From Spirochaetaceae bacterium (GTDB lineage: Bacteria; Spirochaetota; Spirochaetia; Treponematales; Breznakiellaceae), in the NCBI GenBank assembly GCA_031278215.1, contig JAITKV010000026.1, positions 1 to 64,000 of the forward strand: a stretch of DNA of 64,000 nucleotides, written 5' to 3'. Numbering within the stretch: the first letter of the stretch is position 1; each line of letters opens with the position of its first letter. Shown piece by piece: positions 18,693-28,698 of the stretch. A program made the position numbers and the translations under genes. The notes under the pieces are model-generated. The model made no database searches, was not told where the DNA came from, and saw only the letters and a program-made list of their open reading frames with translations.

Positions 18693-21557
18693 TTTTTCCC
18701 TTTCGGATAGGCCGCAGGTCTGCCTCGCTTACCTTGGCGGGATCCGTTACCCCCAGGGGCAGTTCCCAGCCTTCTTCTTTTTCCACTTCTTCTTCTATAA
18801 AGGGCTCTTCCCGAAACCCGTCCATGGCGGCGGCCTCTTCGTGTTCCAGACGGACCGAAACCAGTTTGGTAATTCCCGATTCTTCCATAGTTACCCCCAA
18901 GAGGGTTTGGGCGCCGGTAACGGTTTTTTTGTTGTGGGTAATTACAATAAATTGGCTTATGTTTCCAAATTCCCGCAAAAGGTGAACAAAGCGGGTTACG
19001 TTGTTTTCGTCCAGCGCCGCGTCAATTTCGTCCAAAAGACAAAAGGGCGAAGGCTTTACCATATATGTAGCAAAGAGCAGGGCTACGGCGGTCATGGATT
19101 TTTCGCCCCCCGAAAGGAGGGTAATGTTTTCCATTTTTTTCCCCGGCGGCTGGGCAAATATTTCAATTCCCGATTCCAATATATGGGCGGGGTCCGCCAG
19201 GCGCAGTTCCGCCCGGCCGCCTCCAAAAAGACGGCGGAACATATTGTGAAAATTCTTTTTAATCTTATTGTAGGTGGCAAGAAATAATTCCGAAGATTCG
19301 GTTCTGATTTCTGCGGTCATGGCTTCCAGATCCGACCGGGCCTTTCCCAGGTCTTCCAGTTGGCCGGAAAGGAATTCAAACCGCTCCTTGGTTTCGATAA
19401 ATTCTTCCGGCGCCATAAGGTTTACCGACCCCAGATCCCGAAGATTTCCCTTGGACCGGGAAAGTTTTTCCCGCAGTTCCGAGGGGTGAACGGTTATGGT
19501 AAATATCCGGTTTTCAAATTCCGAAAGATCCCGGGAATGGGTTTCCCGAAAGTTGTCTTGGATGTTTTTAATTTCCGTTTCGGTCTGAACCAGATCCAGA
19601 TGGATTTTTTCCAGCGATTCCTGAAGCCGGGCCAAATCGGCGCTGCGTTTTTTAAGGGTTTCCTGTTTTCCCGCGACGTCCCCATTTTTCGCCGTAATGT
19701 CCTTTTCCAGTTTTTGTAATTCTGCGTTATAGTCCAGGCCCTTTTTTTCTATGTCGCTAATTGCCGTTTCGTTTTCAAAAATCCTCTGCGCCAGTTCTTC
19801 CAGCCGCTTCCGGTCAAAGCCTACTTCTTCCTGGATCTGTTTTAAAAGCCCCTCTTGTCCCGCCAGTTCCCGGCGGAGCAGCCGGGCCTGTTCTTCCGCG
19901 GCCTTGGCCTGGGTGTCCATCCTAACCCGGTTAAGCCGCAGTTCTTCCAGGGTTGCCCGGTATTGGTTGATCTTGCCGGAAAGTTCCTCGTTATCCCGGC
20001 GCAGGGCGGCAATATGCTCCCGCCGTTCCAGGGTCTTTTCTGCGGCGGCCCGGATTTGCCCGTCCAGTTCCCGCTTTCGGGTAATAATTCCCTGGGGGGC
20101 CAAAAATTCATCAATGAAAGCGGGGATGGTTTTACGGTACTGTTCAAAGAGTTCTATGGCCTTTTTTGCCAGGCCCCGGACCTCCGCCGGATTTTGCGGC
20201 CCGGCATCCGCTTCAAACCGGTCCAGCAGTTCTTTAAGCCGGGTTAGGGTTTCTCTTAGGGCGGCCTCGGCGCCGTGCCGCTTCTGGGCGGAATAGCCTG
20301 CGTCCTTTAGGCCCGCGTCCAGGGCGCTTACAATGTCGTCGGTGATGGCTTCCAGATCCTTTTCCAGCCCGGTCTTTTGGGCGTCCAAATCCCGAATTTC
20401 CCCTTCCTTTTCCCGGACCAGCGCGTCGTTTTCTATAATCCGGGAAGAGGCCAGCCCGATGGTTTCTTCAAAGGAAGCGATGTTTGTTTCAATATCCGCC
20501 ACCTGCTTAAGAAGGGTTTTTATTTCCAGTTCCTGCCCCGCCGCGTCGCGGTTTAATTCTTCGATTTTGGCCGCCGCGGCCCGGCCCCGCTCTTCGTTCT
20601 GGCCTACCTTAAGCTTGTATTGGGCGCTCTGTTCGGAAAGAAGCCGGCCTTCCTTTTCCCGGGCGTTTTTTCCACCGCCAGGCCGTAAATATTTTTTTGG
20701 TATTCGACAAGCTTTTCTTCCAGAAAATTAACCGCATCCAGGTTTTCTTCCAGGGACCGGGAAATTTCGTCCATCTCCGTCTTAAGGGTATCCCGCCGGC
20801 TTTGGTATTTGTGCAGTTCTTCGTCCCGGCCGGTTTTTTCGTACCGGAACTGCTTAAGCCGTAGAAGCTGGATGTCCAGCTCCAACTGAAAAATTTCGTC
20901 CCGCAGGGTCCGGTACTTTAGGGTTTTTTCCGACTGGTGCTTAAGGGAATCGTAGGACCGTTTAACTTCCCCCAGGATGCTTTCGGCCTGCCGCATGTTT
21001 TCTTCGGTCTTTTCCAGCTTTCGTTCCGCTTCGGCGGTGCGAATTTTGTACCGGGTAATTCCCGCCGCTTCTTCAAACAGGTAACGCCGCTCTTCGGGCT
21101 TGTTGGAAAGGATCTGGTCGATTTTACCCTGCTCCATTACCGAGTAAGCGGCCTTGCCAACCCCGGTATCCCAGAAAAGTTCCCGTATTTCTTTAAGCCG
21201 CACCTGGCGGCCATTGATGGAATATTCGCTTTCCCCGGAACGGTAAAGACGCCGCCGGATTTCGACTTCCGGCTGGTCTAGGGGTAAAAGCCCGTTATCG
21301 TTGGCCAAGGTTAGGGTTACTTCCGCCACATTAAGGGCCTTGCGGTTTTCGGCGCCGTTAAAGATAACGTCTTCCATCTTTTCGGCCCGCAGGGTTTTGG
21401 CGGCCTGTTCCCCCAGTACCCATTTAACGGCGTCTACCACATTGGATTTACCGCAGCCGTTGGGACCTAAAAGGGCCGTAATGCCGTCGGCAAACTCAAT
21501 TTGGGTACGGTCCGCAAAGGACTTAAAGCCAAAGATATCAAGACGAGTAAGAAACAT
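18676..21557 (-). CDS. smc: Chromosome segregation ATPase SMC, split into two ORFs by a -1 frameshift at about 20666-20671
   Basis: ORF 20604-21557 has the SMC N-terminus (GPNGCGKSNVVDAVKWVLGEQAAKTLRAEKMEDVIFNG); ORF 18676-20502 has coiled coil, LSGGEKSMTAVALLFA and LLDEIDAALDENNVTRF. Confidence 0.92.
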
Positions 21558-21629
21558 GGATTGACCCAGGATAGCATAAAACAGGGGCCATGGAAAGGGT
21601 TCTGCTTGTTTGCCAGGGCGGGCCGGATT

Positions 21630-22724
21630 CTACTGGTACATAATCAGGTAGGGCCGGGGGTTTAGTTCGATAACTTCCGCAGGACTTAAAAGGGGGTCGT
21701 CATAGCCCGCGCCGGGTATATCGAAGTTATAAAAGAGTTTAAAACCCTTAATGGGCATGTTTTTTGCCTGGGCATTGTACGCGTAGGTATTGCGTTTAAG
21801 GGCAGGGCTTCCAAAGCCGTCGCTACAGTGAATTAGGATCACCTGTTTGTAGCCGGTGCGGACTTCGCTTCTGTTTTTGATCATCCGGTGGTCAAACTGG
21901 TGTATCACCAGCATCCGCTCTCCCCCTAGGCGGTACTTTTCCAGGTATGCGGACATTGCCGCCTGGACTTCGTTGATTTCCTGGGCGGTAATACTGCCTA
22001 TGATGCGCATGGGCTTGTCGGTATGCCATTCCGGATCCAGGGCAAGGTGTACATTGGGGTAATGGAGGTAGGGCAGCATCGTCTTAAGGGCGTCCAGGGG
22101 TTCGTAGCGGCCGATCTGGTGATCAATAAAGATCAGCATGTCGTGTTCCAGGGCAAAGCGTATGTACGTCTGAAGCACCGCATCGGAGATATAGCCGATT
22201 TCCCCTCTGGGCTGGGCGGTTCCGTAAATGATGTACAGGGCCTTGCGTATTCCCCGTTTGCCGTTGACGGCGTTATACTCCGCCGCCAGCGTGTTAAGGC
22301 GGGTATTAAGGTCCGCCATGTTGTAGCGGCCCAGGATCCCCATGTTTACGGAAAGCGGATGGCCGTAAAAGGCAATAATATCGGTATTAAGAAAAAGGGG
22401 CCGTTTAAGGCTTTGGGTCTGGGAATGGATTTCAAGTTCCGTAGCCGCCCAATAGGGCCGTCCTGCTTCCCGGAGTATCCATTCATTGTAATGGGCGGTA
22501 AAATAAATCAGCGGAAAGGGGTAAGAGCCTTCCGTGGCGGGAGGGTCTTTTGTCCCCCCCCCTGCGGCGCTGCCAAACAAAGAAAATTCCGCCGGGTTTA
22601 CGGCGCTGAGCAGAAAAAGAGAAATTCCGGCCCCCGTAACAAGCAGAAAAAATTTAAGATGGATTTTCCGAAAATTAAGGCTTTGAAAAAGCCGGCTTAC
22701 AATGGTTTTACAGAAACGGATCAT
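21630..22724 (-). CDS. Conserved hypothetical membrane-anchored/secreted protein
   Basis: N-terminal TM then soluble domain (LIFIDHQIGRY, VHLALDPEWHT); start at MIRFCKT chosen to limit overlap with the divergent gene. Confidence 0.6.
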   Translation of the reverse strand: MIRFCKTIVSRLFQSLNFRKIHLKFFLLVTGAGISLFLLSAVNPAEFSLFGSAAGGGTKDPPATEGSYPFPLIYFTAHYNEWILREAGRPYWAATELEIHSQTQSLKRPLFLNTDIIAFYGHPLSVNMGILGRYNMADLNTRLNTLAAEYNAVNGKRGIRKALYIIYGTAQPRGEIGYISDAVLQTYIRFALEHDMLIFIDHQIGRYEPLDALKTMLPYLHYPNVHLALDPEWHTDKPMRIIGSITAQEINEVQAAMSAYLEKYRLGGERMLVIHQFDHRMIKNRSEVRTGYKQVILIHCSDGFGSPALKRNTYAYNAQAKNMPIKGFKLFYNFDIPGAGYDDPLLSPAEVIELNPRPYLIMYQ

Positions 22725-22782
22725 TCTCCATTGACTATCGGCACAATAGCGGCGGACCATGATAATAGAGTATTATGGCGGT

Positions 22783-23625
22783 ATGAACCAGGATCAGGTA
22801 AAAGAGGCCCTTCTTGCACTTGCCCAAGCCCCCATGGAATTTTCCGTGATTTTTTCGGGAAAAAAAAGCAATAAGGTAAACGGGCTTTACAAGGCCGAGA
22901 CCAGAGAGATCCTTCTTCATAACCGTAACTTTTCCGGCGACCGCGGCGGGGTAAACCTGCTGTTATATACGGCGATCCATGAATATGCCCACCACCTCCA
23001 CGCCTGTTCCCGGGGCGGGACCCTTTCGTCCCGGGCCCATACGGCGGAATTTTGGGCGATTTTCCATGAACTTTTAGGACGGGCGGAAAAAAAGCGGATT
23101 TATCGCAATGTGTTTCTTGATTCCCCGGAACTGTCCAAACTAACCGTTCTTATCCGGGAAAAATTTCTGGAAAAGAACGGAACCCTGGTTAAGGAACTGG
23201 GAAAGTATCTTTTGCGGGCCTATGAACTTTGCGGAGAAATCGACGGCCGCTTTGAAGATTATGTAGACCGGATACTCCGCATTCCTAAATTGGCCGCCCA
23301 GACGGCCATGAAGATGTACCGGTACGATCTTGATCCCAGGGTAGGGGCCGATAATATGCGGTACCTTACGGGGATTAGAAATGAAGAGGATCGTTCCGGC
23401 GCCGAACAGGCCCTGCTGGGCGGTAAAAGCCCCGATTCGGTTAAAATCGCCCTGCGAAACCGGACTTCGGCGGTTCCCTGGACGGCCCCCCTTCCGGAAC
23501 AGGAAGACCGGCGGACACGGCTGGAAAAGGAAAGGCTTCGGCTGGAAAAAACCATAGCCTCTTTAAACCGGCGCCTTGGGGAAATAGAAGAGGAACTTGG
23601 CCATATCGAAGATAAGCCCGTTTAA
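22783..23625 (+). CDS. Hypothetical protein with HExxH metalloprotease-like motif
   Basis: LLYTAIHEYAHHLHACSRGG; start MNQDQVKEALLAL. Confidence 0.65.
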   Translation: MNQDQVKEALLALAQAPMEFSVIFSGKKSNKVNGLYKAETREILLHNRNFSGDRGGVNLLLYTAIHEYAHHLHACSRGGTLSSRAHTAEFWAIFHELLGRAEKKRIYRNVFLDSPELSKLTVLIREKFLEKNGTLVKELGKYLLRAYELCGEIDGRFEDYVDRILRIPKLAAQTAMKMYRYDLDPRVGADNMRYLTGIRNEEDRSGAEQALLGGKSPDSVKIALRNRTSAVPWTAPLPEQEDRRTRLEKERLRLEKTIASLNRRLGEIEEELGHIEDKPV

Positions 23626-23688
23626 GGGAAGCTTCTTCGGGATAAATTTTCTCTATTCAACGGGCCCTTCCCGCCGTATACTGGAGCA

Positions 23689-24597
23689 GTGAACCTTATC
23701 CTCTTTGAATCTGATGAACTGCGCGCCGCGGAAAATGGCGGGGAAGCCGCCGCGGAGAATGCCGGTGAAACCGCCGCGGAAAATGGCGGTGGAACCGCCG
23801 CGGAGACCCTTCGGTTTGACGGAACCCTTTCCCGGCGGGACCCGCGGGCGGAGCACTTGCTTAAGGTGCTGCGGAAAAAAGAGGGCCAGGGCTTTGACGC
23901 GGGTCTTATGGGGGGAAGCCTGGGAAGGGGGGCCATCAAAAAAATAAACCTTCGGGGGATCGAGTTTTCTCTTACGCTGGAGGCCGAACCGCCGCCCCGC
24001 ATTCCCCTGCGGCTTGGGGTGGGCTTTCCCCGGCCCATACAGCTTAGACGGCTGCTTAGGGATTGCGCTACCCTGGGGCTTCTGGCGGTGGATCTTATCT
24101 GCACCGAGTTGGGAGAAAAAAGCTACCGGGATACAAAGTTACTGGATGACGGCGGCGCCAGATCGGCCCTCCTTGAAGGGATCGCCCAGGCCCGGGACAC
24201 CCGGCTTCCGGCCGTGGCGGTGTACCCCGGCCTTGACGACTGGCTTTCCCGGCAGCCCTGGGAATCCGATCCGGCCGTAACCGGGCAGGCCGCGGCGCTG
24301 GATGCGGCGCTGGATGCGGCGCCGGATGCACCGGGGAACTTACGCCCGGCCGGACCGCTTTTGGCGGTCGCGGACAATCTACGGCCCCGGGGAAGTTTTG
24401 CCGGCCTTGGTCCGGTACAGACCGGAGCGGTGCTTGCGGTGGGTTCGGAGCGGGGCTGGTCAAGCCGGGAGCGGGAATCGCTGGAAAGGACGGGGTTTCT
24501 GCGGCTTTCCCTGGGGCCCCGGGCGCTTCGTACCGAAACGGCCTGTGTCGCGGCGGTAATTCTGCTAATGGAAAAAATGGGCGCGCTGGGGTGTTGA
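23689..24597 (+). CDS. rsmE: 16S rRNA m3U1498 methyltransferase RsmE-like, with low-complexity inserts
   Basis: RRDPRAEHLLKVLRKKEGQGFDAG, LDLICTELGEKS region, AVGSERGWSSRERESLERTGFLRLSLGPRALRTETA; GTG start. Confidence 0.88.
   Translation: MNLILFESDELRAAENGGEAAAENAGETAAENGGGTAAETLRFDGTLSRRDPRAEHLLKVLRKKEGQGFDAGLMGGSLGRGAIKKINLRGIEFSLTLEAEPPPRIPLRLGVGFPRPIQLRRLLRDCATLGLLAVDLICTELGEKSYRDTKLLDDGGARSALLEGIAQARDTRLPAVAVYPGLDDWLSRQPWESDPAVTGQAAALDAALDAAPDAPGNLRPAGPLLAVADNLRPRGSFAGLGPVQTGAVLAVGSERGWSSRERESLERTGFLRLSLGPRALRTETACVAAVILLMEKMGALGC
23728..23799 (+). repeat. 3 x 24-bp in-frame tandem repeat in rsmE (AENGGEAA/AENAGETA/AENGGGTA)
   Basis: GCGGAAAATGGCGGGGAAGCCGCC and two variants back to back. 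Confidence 0.85.
24292..24327 (+). repeat. 3 x 12-bp in-frame tandem repeat in rsmE (AALD x3, last copy AAPD)
   Basis: GCGGCGCTGGAT / GCGGCGCTGGAT / GCGGCGCCGGAT. Confidence 0.85.
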
Positions 24598-24616
24598 TTC
24601 GCAAGCGGGGGTCATA

Positions 24617-24641
24617 CCCAGGGGCTTGCCCCTGGGGTTTT
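24617..24641 (+). terminator. Rho-independent terminator after rsmE
   Basis: CCCAGGGG-CTTG-CCCCTGGG followed by GTTTT. Confidence 0.75.
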
Positions 24642-24680
24642 CATTAAAAGAAGCAAGAGGCCCCGGATTTCATGCGATAT

Positions 24681-26780
24681 TTACGTCGACGCCGATTTGT
24701 CCAGTTGGGTAATCATTTTCATTGACGTTTCAAGATCGTGGGTTTTGCTCATCATGTTATGATACCCTTCTTTTATTGCCTCGGCGTTTTCCCGCAGAAG
24801 GACCAGGGCGGCGGTGATTTCCCGGCTTCCAATGGATAATTCCCCCAGGCTGTTAATAAGTTCCGTCATGGTATTGGCAAAGCCGTTTATCTCTTCTGCC
24901 ATGGTGGTGATCAAGGTGTCGGTGGCGGAGGAACGGGAGGTGGTTTCCTTTATGCCGTTGATGATATCCGTTAGGGTATGCCCGATATGCCGGGAATTTT
25001 CCCGGGTTGTCTCGGAAAGGCGGCGGATTTCTCCGGCCACCACCGCAAAGCCCCGGCCCGCATCCCCGGCGTGGGCCGCTTCGATGGCCGCATTCATCGA
25101 CAAAAGATTTGTGTTGGCGGCAATGCCGCTGATTACCTTTATGGTGGAACCAACCCCCTCAACGCCCTTGGAAATGCTTCCCACCGCTTCGATGGTTTCG
25201 CGCATGGACTCCCGGCCCTTGTTGACATTGGTTACCAGGTCCTCGATGGAAGATTGGCGCTTTTGGGCCATCATGGCGGTATTGTTAATGGTGGCTACCA
25301 TTTGTTCAATGGCGGCGGAAGATTCCTCGATGGCCGACGCCTGCCGCATGATCTGATCGTTAAGGTTGCTGATAAGGCCGTTAATGCTTTTCATAAAATC
25401 AAGGGATTTTTCGATTTGGAAGCCAAGGTTGTGATTAAGCTGATCGATGGTTTCCCGGTCTTCTTCGATAAGGGAAAGACCGTAGTGATGACAGTTTTGG
25501 GGCTGGTTAAGGCCGTTGAAAACGGCAATGGCCATGCCGTAACAGCTTCCGTAGCCGCAGGTATTACAGTCGTAGATATCTTCCGGGCCGTACTTTCGCA
25601 GGCTTTTATACACTTCCTTTAGTTCTTCGTCGTCCGGATTTCTTAATCCGTAATTTTCCGAAAGATCCCGGTAGGAACGGCTGTAAAGACCCCGTTTCCA
25701 ATACCGTGAAAGCACCCGGGTTACCTTTTTTTGATTCTTGGCCGTGGATTTTGATCCGCCGTATTTTTTCTCTACTTCGGCCCGGCGCTTCCAGATGGGG
25801 GCTTCCAGCTTGTCCATGGGCGTTTTGCTGTTTAGGGTGCCGGTTCCGCCGTTGCAGCCCTTTTCGCAGTTAAGGCAGTCCACCAGCAGGGGTAATTCTC
25901 CGGCCATGCCGCTGCCGGAATGTATGGTTTTTGCAACATCCGCCAAATAGGAGTAGATTGTATGGACCCCTTCGATTTTGCGGGTTACCCTGCCTATGCC
26001 GGGGCTGTCCCGCTCCGCGGTAATAAGAAGGCCGCCGGGCATGGAAAAGGTTACTGCCCGTTCCGCCGGCGGGTTGTCGTAGTCTTCGCCCTTAAACAAG
26101 GCAAGGTCTACTTTCTGCTGTTCCAAGTATTCATATAGGGCCTTGAAGGTAATGTTAAAATCCCCATGACCCGTTTCGTCAAATTCCCGCCTTTTAGCAA
26201 TACAGGGGGAAAGGGCGGCAATTTTGTAGTCCCTGTACTTGGGATAGTAGTTTCGGATCATTTTCATGATATGCAGCATGGGGCTGTCTGCCGGGGCAAG
26301 ATAGGGGAGCAGTTCCGGATGGTAAATTTCGATATACGTAACAATGGCAGGACAGGGCTGGGCTATGCAAAACGCCGGCTGCCGTTCTTTTATATGCTTC
26401 ATATACGAAAAAACGGTAAGCTCCGCGCCAAAGCTTACGTCAAAAACCGCCTTTACTCCCCGGGATTTTAGGTAGCTGTTCAGGTTAAGGTACTGGCCGG
26501 GAAAGTTGGAAGCTACCGCCGGGGCAACGATGGCGATTATTTTTTCTCCCCTCTCCAGGGCCGCAAAGAAGGCTTCGGAATCGTCCATAATAAGCCGGGC
26601 GTTATGGGTACAGGCCCGGACGCAGCTTCCGCAGCCTATGCAAAGACTATGATTCACCAAGATTTTCTGGCCCGCCCCGTTGTTACAGTATTTTACCGGA
26701 CACGCGGCTATGCAGGCCTGACAATTAACGCACTTTTCTTCATCAACCCTAATAACCGCCGTTAACTCATTTGCCTTCAT
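24681..26780 (-). CDS. Sensory [FeFe]-hydrogenase-like protein fused to a methyl-accepting chemotaxis signalling domain
   Basis: Two 4Fe-4S clusters ([31 protein letters not shown]), H-cluster-like [14 protein letters not shown] / [14 protein letters not shown] / [16 protein letters not shown], Fe-S motif [26 protein letters not shown], and MCP hairpin [40 protein letters not shown]. Confidence 0.9.
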   Translation of the reverse strand: MKANELTAVIRVDEEKCVNCQACIAACPVKYCNNGAGQKILVNHSLCIGCGSCVRACTHNARLIMDDSEAFFAALERGEKIIAIVAPAVASNFPGQYLNLNSYLKSRGVKAVFDVSFGAELTVFSYMKHIKERQPAFCIAQPCPAIVTYIEIYHPELLPYLAPADSPMLHIMKMIRNYYPKYRDYKIAALSPCIAKRREFDETGHGDFNITFKALYEYLEQQKVDLALFKGEDYDNPPAERAVTFSMPGGLLITAERDSPGIGRVTRKIEGVHTIYSYLADVAKTIHSGSGMAGELPLLVDCLNCEKGCNGGTGTLNSKTPMDKLEAPIWKRRAEVEKKYGGSKSTAKNQKKVTRVLSRYWKRGLYSRSYRDLSENYGLRNPDDEELKEVYKSLRKYGPEDIYDCNTCGYGSCYGMAIAVFNGLNQPQNCHHYGLSLIEEDRETIDQLNHNLGFQIEKSLDFMKSINGLISNLNDQIMRQASAIEESSAAIEQMVATINNTAMMAQKRQSSIEDLVTNVNKGRESMRETIEAVGSISKGVEGVGSTIKVISGIAANTNLLSMNAAIEAAHAGDAGRGFAVVAGEIRRLSETTRENSRHIGHTLTDIINGIKETTSRSSATDTLITTMAEEINGFANTMTELINSLGELSIGSREITAALVLLRENAEAIKEGYHNMMSKTHDLETSMKMITQLDKSAST

Positions 26781-26967
26781 ACTTTGACACCCCCCTACAA
26801 AATGAGCGAAAACCACAAAATGAAGAACGGCCTTGCAGATGTTAATATTTTATCCTATTAAATTGATATGAGCAAGGGCTTTCTGCCGGTAATTTTTAGT
26901 TGCCGCAGGCGCGGACCGCTTGACCGCAAGGATATTTGGAGTATCGCGGAGTATATGAAAAATCCGG

Positions 26968-27003
26968 AAAAACCGGTATACTGGGAAAAACCGGTATACT
27001 GGG
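26968..27003 (+). repeat. Two perfect tandem copies of the 18-mer AAAAACCGGTATACTGGG upstream of a solute-binding protein gene
   Basis: Direct sequence identity; each copy holds an imperfect dyad and GGTATACT. Confidence 0.9.
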
Positions 27004-27048
27004 ATATAGAGAAAACTGCCGCCGGGGCTTTGTTGCCGGAGAGGAACT

Positions 27049-28389
27049 ATGAAAAAAACAGTGTTGTGTATGCTTGTTCTGCTGCTGACCGTGATGATCG
27101 CAGGGTCCCCGGGGGCCTGTAAAAGACAATCTTTGGGCCAAACGGAGCTATGGGTTCTTAACTACTATGACAAGACCACGGCCAGCGCCTCCGATGAAAT
27201 TACCCTAATGTGGGAAGCCTTTGAAAAGGCCAACCCGGATATAACGATTTTTCGGGAAGACGCTTTTAATAATCCCTTTCATGACAAGGTGGACGCCTAT
27301 GCTCTTGAGGGCCGGATTCCGGATGTAATATACGCGTGGCCCTCCGGAAGGTCCACGATCCTCCATACCCGGCGGCTTCTAAAAAATCTGGGCCCCCTGG
27401 TACAAAAAGATAATCTTAGTTCTCTGTACAGCGCCACGGCTCTGGATCCCTCGGCCCAAACATCCGGATACCTGGGGATCCTGCCCCGGGCTGTTACCGC
27501 CACCAATGCGTTTTATATAAATCTGGAAGTTCTGGACGACTGCGGCCTGGAACCGGCCAGGACGTATGAGGAGCTAAAGACCCAGGTTCCCGTTTTAAAG
27601 GCCCGGGGCTACGAGACGGTTCTTATGGCCAATGCGGATTTTTGGGTCATGCAGTCCTGTCTTTTTTCTTTAATCGCGGGAAGATTTTGCGGCAAAGACT
27701 GGGAACAAAAAATCCTTTCCGGCCAGGCGGCATTTACCGATTCCGATTTTGTGGCGGCCCTGGACTTTATCAAAACCCTTTATGATGACGGAGTGCTCTC
27801 AACGGCTACCTTGGCCACAGGGTACGGCGAGGTGGTAAAGCAGTTTGCCGCCAATACGGGAGCGTATCTTATTGACGGCGACTGGCGGGTGTCCGCCTTT
27901 GTAACGGATAAATCCACCGGCGAAGCCTTAATTTCCGTGGAAAAACAGCGGAATATTCTAATTTCCGTGTTTCCCGAAATTGAGGGGGTTAAATTTAACA
28001 GATCCAATTCGGTGGTGCTGGGAACGGGCTGGGGTATTAACGCCGGTATTCCCGCGGGTTCCGCCAAAGAAGCAGCCGCCTGGAGACTGGTAAAATGGCT
28101 TTCTGGCAAGGAGGTCCAGGAATGGCTGCTTGAGACAGGGGGAATCGCCATCCCCACCAGGACCGATATTGACGTAGGAAGCCTTAGGCTTGAACCTATG
28201 CAGGTGGCGGTGGGAAACCTTGGGAAAGAATACGATGTGTCCACGGTGGTTATTGACGGCGCCTTTAATGAGACCGTCTATACCCCCATTAACGAAGGCC
28301 TTTATGCCATTGGTGCGGGAACCAAAACACCCCGGCAGGCAGCTCAAGCGATCCAGGCCGCATTTGACGCATGGAACGCCCGGCAATAA
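27049..28389 (+). CDS. ABC transporter extracellular solute-binding lipoprotein (sugar type)
   Basis: Lipobox-like MIAGSPGACKRQ; SBP family 1 pattern (LWVLNYYDKTTASASDEITLMWEAFEKANPDITI…), GTGWGINAG. Confidence 0.88.
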   Translation: MKKTVLCMLVLLLTVMIAGSPGACKRQSLGQTELWVLNYYDKTTASASDEITLMWEAFEKANPDITIFREDAFNNPFHDKVDAYALEGRIPDVIYAWPSGRSTILHTRRLLKNLGPLVQKDNLSSLYSATALDPSAQTSGYLGILPRAVTATNAFYINLEVLDDCGLEPARTYEELKTQVPVLKARGYETVLMANADFWVMQSCLFSLIAGRFCGKDWEQKILSGQAAFTDSDFVAALDFIKTLYDDGVLSTATLATGYGEVVKQFAANTGAYLIDGDWRVSAFVTDKSTGEALISVEKQRNILISVFPEIEGVKFNRSNSVVLGTGWGINAGIPAGSAKEAAAWRLVKWLSGKEVQEWLLETGGIAIPTRTDIDVGSLRLEPMQVAVGNLGKEYDVSTVVIDGAFNETVYTPINEGLYAIGAGTKTPRQAAQAIQAAFDAWNARQ

Positions 28390-28459
28390 ATTGCCCCAGA
28401 CGGTACGGCGGGCGGTATACGCCTTTGGCATGGGGCATTGTATTTTTCTTGGGACTGCA

Positions 28460-28666
28460 GCAAAATGTTTTGCATTTTGCGGGTTTTAGCGGAAATTGTT
28501 CGGAAACTTCCGAAGTTTCCGAAAACTCTATTGAAAAAAAATTCATTTTGGTATAGATTATTCCTTGTAGGGAATTCCGATTGTAATTGTTTGTCAGGCA
28601 AAGTCCTTGCCTGCAAACCAAAATCTATTGTGTATAGAATTGTTTGGAAACTTCAAGTTTCTAAAC
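28460..28666. repeat. Cluster of short hairpins (repeat copy A region)
   Basis: Hairpins at 28460-28480, 28501-28521, 28560-28575, about 28590-28617 and 28642-28666; shares TTGTAATTGTTTGT…CAAACCAAAATCTATTGTGTATA with 37681-37749. Confidence 0.75.
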
Positions 28667-28698
28667 GGGCTCATGTTAAAAAATTAAAAGGAAGGGCC

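Noticed and set aside
20502-20604. Two separate SMC-like genes
   Set aside because: The two halves are complementary, co-directional and joined by a one-base change; a single frameshifted smc is the simpler reading
23728-23799. Possible CRISPR-like array
   Set aside because: Contiguous 24-bp coding tandem repeat with no unique spacers; no cas genes in the window
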